Shown: positions 62,853 through 64,000 of the stretch, in pieces
How positions within the stretch are numbered: position 1 is the stretch's first letter
How the letters are laid out: each line of letters opens with the position of its first letter
NCBI RefSeq assembly: GCF_019879105.1
Contig: NZ_CP082249.1
Span: forward strand, 1,736,001 to 1,800,000
From: Natrinema sp. SYSU A 869
GTDB taxonomy: Archaea > Halobacteriota > Halobacteria > Halobacteriales > Natrialbaceae
DNA: 64,000 bases
Direction: 5' to 3'
Position numbers and translations under genes: made by a program
The notes under the pieces: generated by a model
Told to the model about the DNA's origin: nothing
What the model saw: only the letters and a program-made list of their open reading frames with translations
The model's database searches: none

Positions 62853-63766
62853 GTTCGGGACCCGAACCGTCGGCGGGGGTCTCCCGCGACGAGGGACGGA
62901 GGGCCGCGGGGAACGGTTTCGTCGCCGATACGCTGGTCTCCCTCAAGCGGTGGCTCGTCAAAACGTCGCGGAGCCCGTTCGTAACGTTCTCCTCGCTCGT
63001 CCAGCCCGTCGTCCTCTTTGTGTTGATGGCGTCGGTCTTCGGAGCCGTCGCGGAGGGCGCGCTCGCTGACGCCTACGGCGACGGCGTCCACTACGTCGCG
63101 TTTCTCACGCCGGCTATCGTGATTCAGTCCGCACTTGCCGCGGCGGCGGTCTCCGGCATCGGGCTGGTCAAAGACATGGAAACGGGGATGTTCGACAAGA
63201 CTCTCGTGTCACCGATCGACCGGGGCGCGATGCTCCTCGGGAAGGTGCTCTCGGAACTGCTCCGCGTCGCCGTCCAGACCGTCGTCATTCTGGTACTGGG
63301 CGCTCTCATGCTTCGCTCCTCCGGCGGGGCCGCTGGCAGTGCGTACCTGGCGACCGGACTGGCGGGTATCGTCGGGATCATCGGGATCACCGTGCTCTTC
63401 AGCCTCGTCTTTGTGGCGTTCTCGAACATCGTCGCGCTTGTCACGCGCGATGAGGAGGCGACGATAATGATCGCGAACCTGCTGACGTTTCCGCTCCTGT
63501 TTTGCTCGAGCGCCTTCCTGCCGCTGACTGTCCTGCCGGACTGGATCCGGACTGTCGCAGTTGTCAACCCCGTCACCTACGGCGTCGACGGGGTTCGAGC
63601 CCTCGTGCTCGGAGCGGACGTGACGACGGTCGTCGACGTGACCGCGTTCGGGGGGCTCTGGAACACCGTCGCGCCCGCGGCAGCGGTGCTCGCGCTCTTC
63701 GCACTGGTGCTGGGTGCGATCGCCGGCAAACTGCTCGAGAGCGCCTGGAAAGCCGAGGTCCGGTAG
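62849..63766 (+). CDS. ABC exporter permease (ABC-2 type)
   Basis: A 305-residue ABC-2 permease with six membrane helices: FVTFSSLVQPVVLFVLMASVFG, FLTPAIVIQSALAAAAVSGIG, then a pair around LRVAVQTVVILVLGALML and IVGIIGITVLFSLVFVAFSNIVAL, and a C-terminal pair. The TPAI and MFDKTLVSPIDRGAMLLGK segments are typical of DrrB-like proteins. Its ATG overlaps the ATPase stop as ATGA, so the two are translated together and form one exporter. An N-terminal 25-residue polar tail precedes helix one. Confidence 0.93.
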   Translation: MSSGPEPSAGVSRDEGRRAAGNGFVADTLVSLKRWLVKTSRSPFVTFSSLVQPVVLFVLMASVFGAVAEGALADAYGDGVHYVAFLTPAIVIQSALAAAAVSGIGLVKDMETGMFDKTLVSPIDRGAMLLGKVLSELLRVAVQTVVILVLGALMLRSSGGAAGSAYLATGLAGIVGIIGITVLFSLVFVAFSNIVALVTRDEEATIMIANLLTFPLLFCSSAFLPLTVLPDWIRTVAVVNPVTYGVDGVRALVLGADVTTVVDVTAFGGLWNTVAPAAAVLALFALVLGAIAGKLLESAWKAEVR

Positions 63767-63858
63767 CAACGGCCCACGCCGCTCTCGCGTCGATTTCCGA
63801 CGGCCGGGCACCATACTAGCCCGCGGATCGTCTCCACACTACCACTACCTTCAAAGGG

Positions 63859-64000
63859 TCACAGCGGCGTTCGCCCTCCTGGCCCCACTCGATCGCTCGA
63901 GGCGATGGTCGTCTCGACGAGGTGGGTCTGTGCCCGCCGGAGTCGCTCGGAGAGTGACGACGCGGAGATCCCGAGTTCGGCGGCGACGTCCTCGAGCGAC
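63859..64000 (-). CDS. Bacterio-opsin-activator-type HTH regulator, C-terminal end (partial)
   Basis: The minus strand from the right edge encodes SLEDVAAELGISASSLSERL followed by RRAQTHLVETTIASS and a stop (63859-63861). This is the C-terminal HTH_10 (Bat-type) domain of haloarchaeal regulators related to bacterio-opsin activator. The sensory N-terminal part lies beyond the window. The gene is convergent with the exporter permease, about 90 bp away. The target is unknown. Confidence 0.85.
   Translation of the reverse strand, partial: SLEDVAAELGISASSLSERLRRAQTHLVETTIASSDRVGPGGRTPL

Overview
The window comes from a haloarchaeon (class Halobacteria). The DNA is GC-rich and nearly every predicted protein is strongly acidic. 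The gene content is typical of that class: TFB transcription factor, Orc1/Cdc6 beside an ORB array, archaeal GTP cyclohydrolase MptA, rod-determining factor RdfA, RNA polymerase epsilon, TrmB regulators, and Tat-type lipoprotein signals with a lipobox. A T-rich TATA-like box lies about 27 nt upstream of many start codons, so most transcripts look leaderless; I used this to choose starts. Genus is not assigned (Natrialbales-like is a guess).

Layout. 1-8.2 kb: an RDD-repeat membrane gene broken by an in-frame TAG, two tandem copies of a micro-ORF plus 54-aa membrane-protein module, a thioesterase, a secreted serpin, an M23-like protein, a lipoate ligase-like protein and a methyltransferase. 8.2-11.7 kb: the nadA-nadB-nadC operon for de novo NAD; nadE (16.2 kb) and an NAD kinase (23.0 kb) follow. 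11.9-25.4 kb: core genes (Gfo/Idh dehydrogenase, TFB, KaiC-like ATPase, universal stress protein, RNAP epsilon) and three tRNAs (Thr, an aberrant His, Gly). 25.5-27.8 kb: an accessory stretch in which a ~42-bp repeat occurs five times in one orientation and bounds a nucleotidyltransferase gene and a truncated membrane gene; one copy is split by an 86-bp MITE-like element. 27.9-32.2 kb: mptA, a TrmB regulator, a DUF255 thioredoxin protein, fxsA and tRNA-Ile. 32.2-33.6 kb: a decayed zone with three copies of the tRNA-Ile 3' end and gene fragments.

33.6-43.5 kb: a catabolic locus with a TrmB regulator, a GH3 glycosidase and an Opp/Dpp-type ABC transporter (oppABCDF), plausibly for beta-glucoside or oligosaccharide uptake; an inverted repeat overlaps the oppA promoter. 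43.6-47.7 kb: small membrane or exported proteins, a mannonate dehydratase-like pseudogene and rdfA. 47.9-59.3 kb: fatty-acid/acyl-CoA catabolism (IclR regulator, glutaryl-CoA dehydrogenase-like enzyme, acyl-CoA ligase, acyl-CoA dehydrogenase, thiolase, 3-hydroxyacyl-CoA dehydrogenase) and a 1041-aa FAD/Fe-S oxidoreductase. 59.3-61.6 kb: a replication origin with orc1/cdc6, an inverted ORB pair around an AT-rich segment, and an ORB array downstream. 61.8-63.8 kb: a two-gene ABC exporter. The right edge cuts a bacterio-opsin-activator-type HTH gene.

Five minus-strand genes (GH3, oppF, oppC, iclR, glutaryl-CoA dehydrogenase) each carry one apparent single-base deletion in a G run; restoring one base makes every one of them a full-length frame. 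This is either homopolymer sequencing error or real decay, and it decides whether those genes are read as functional.
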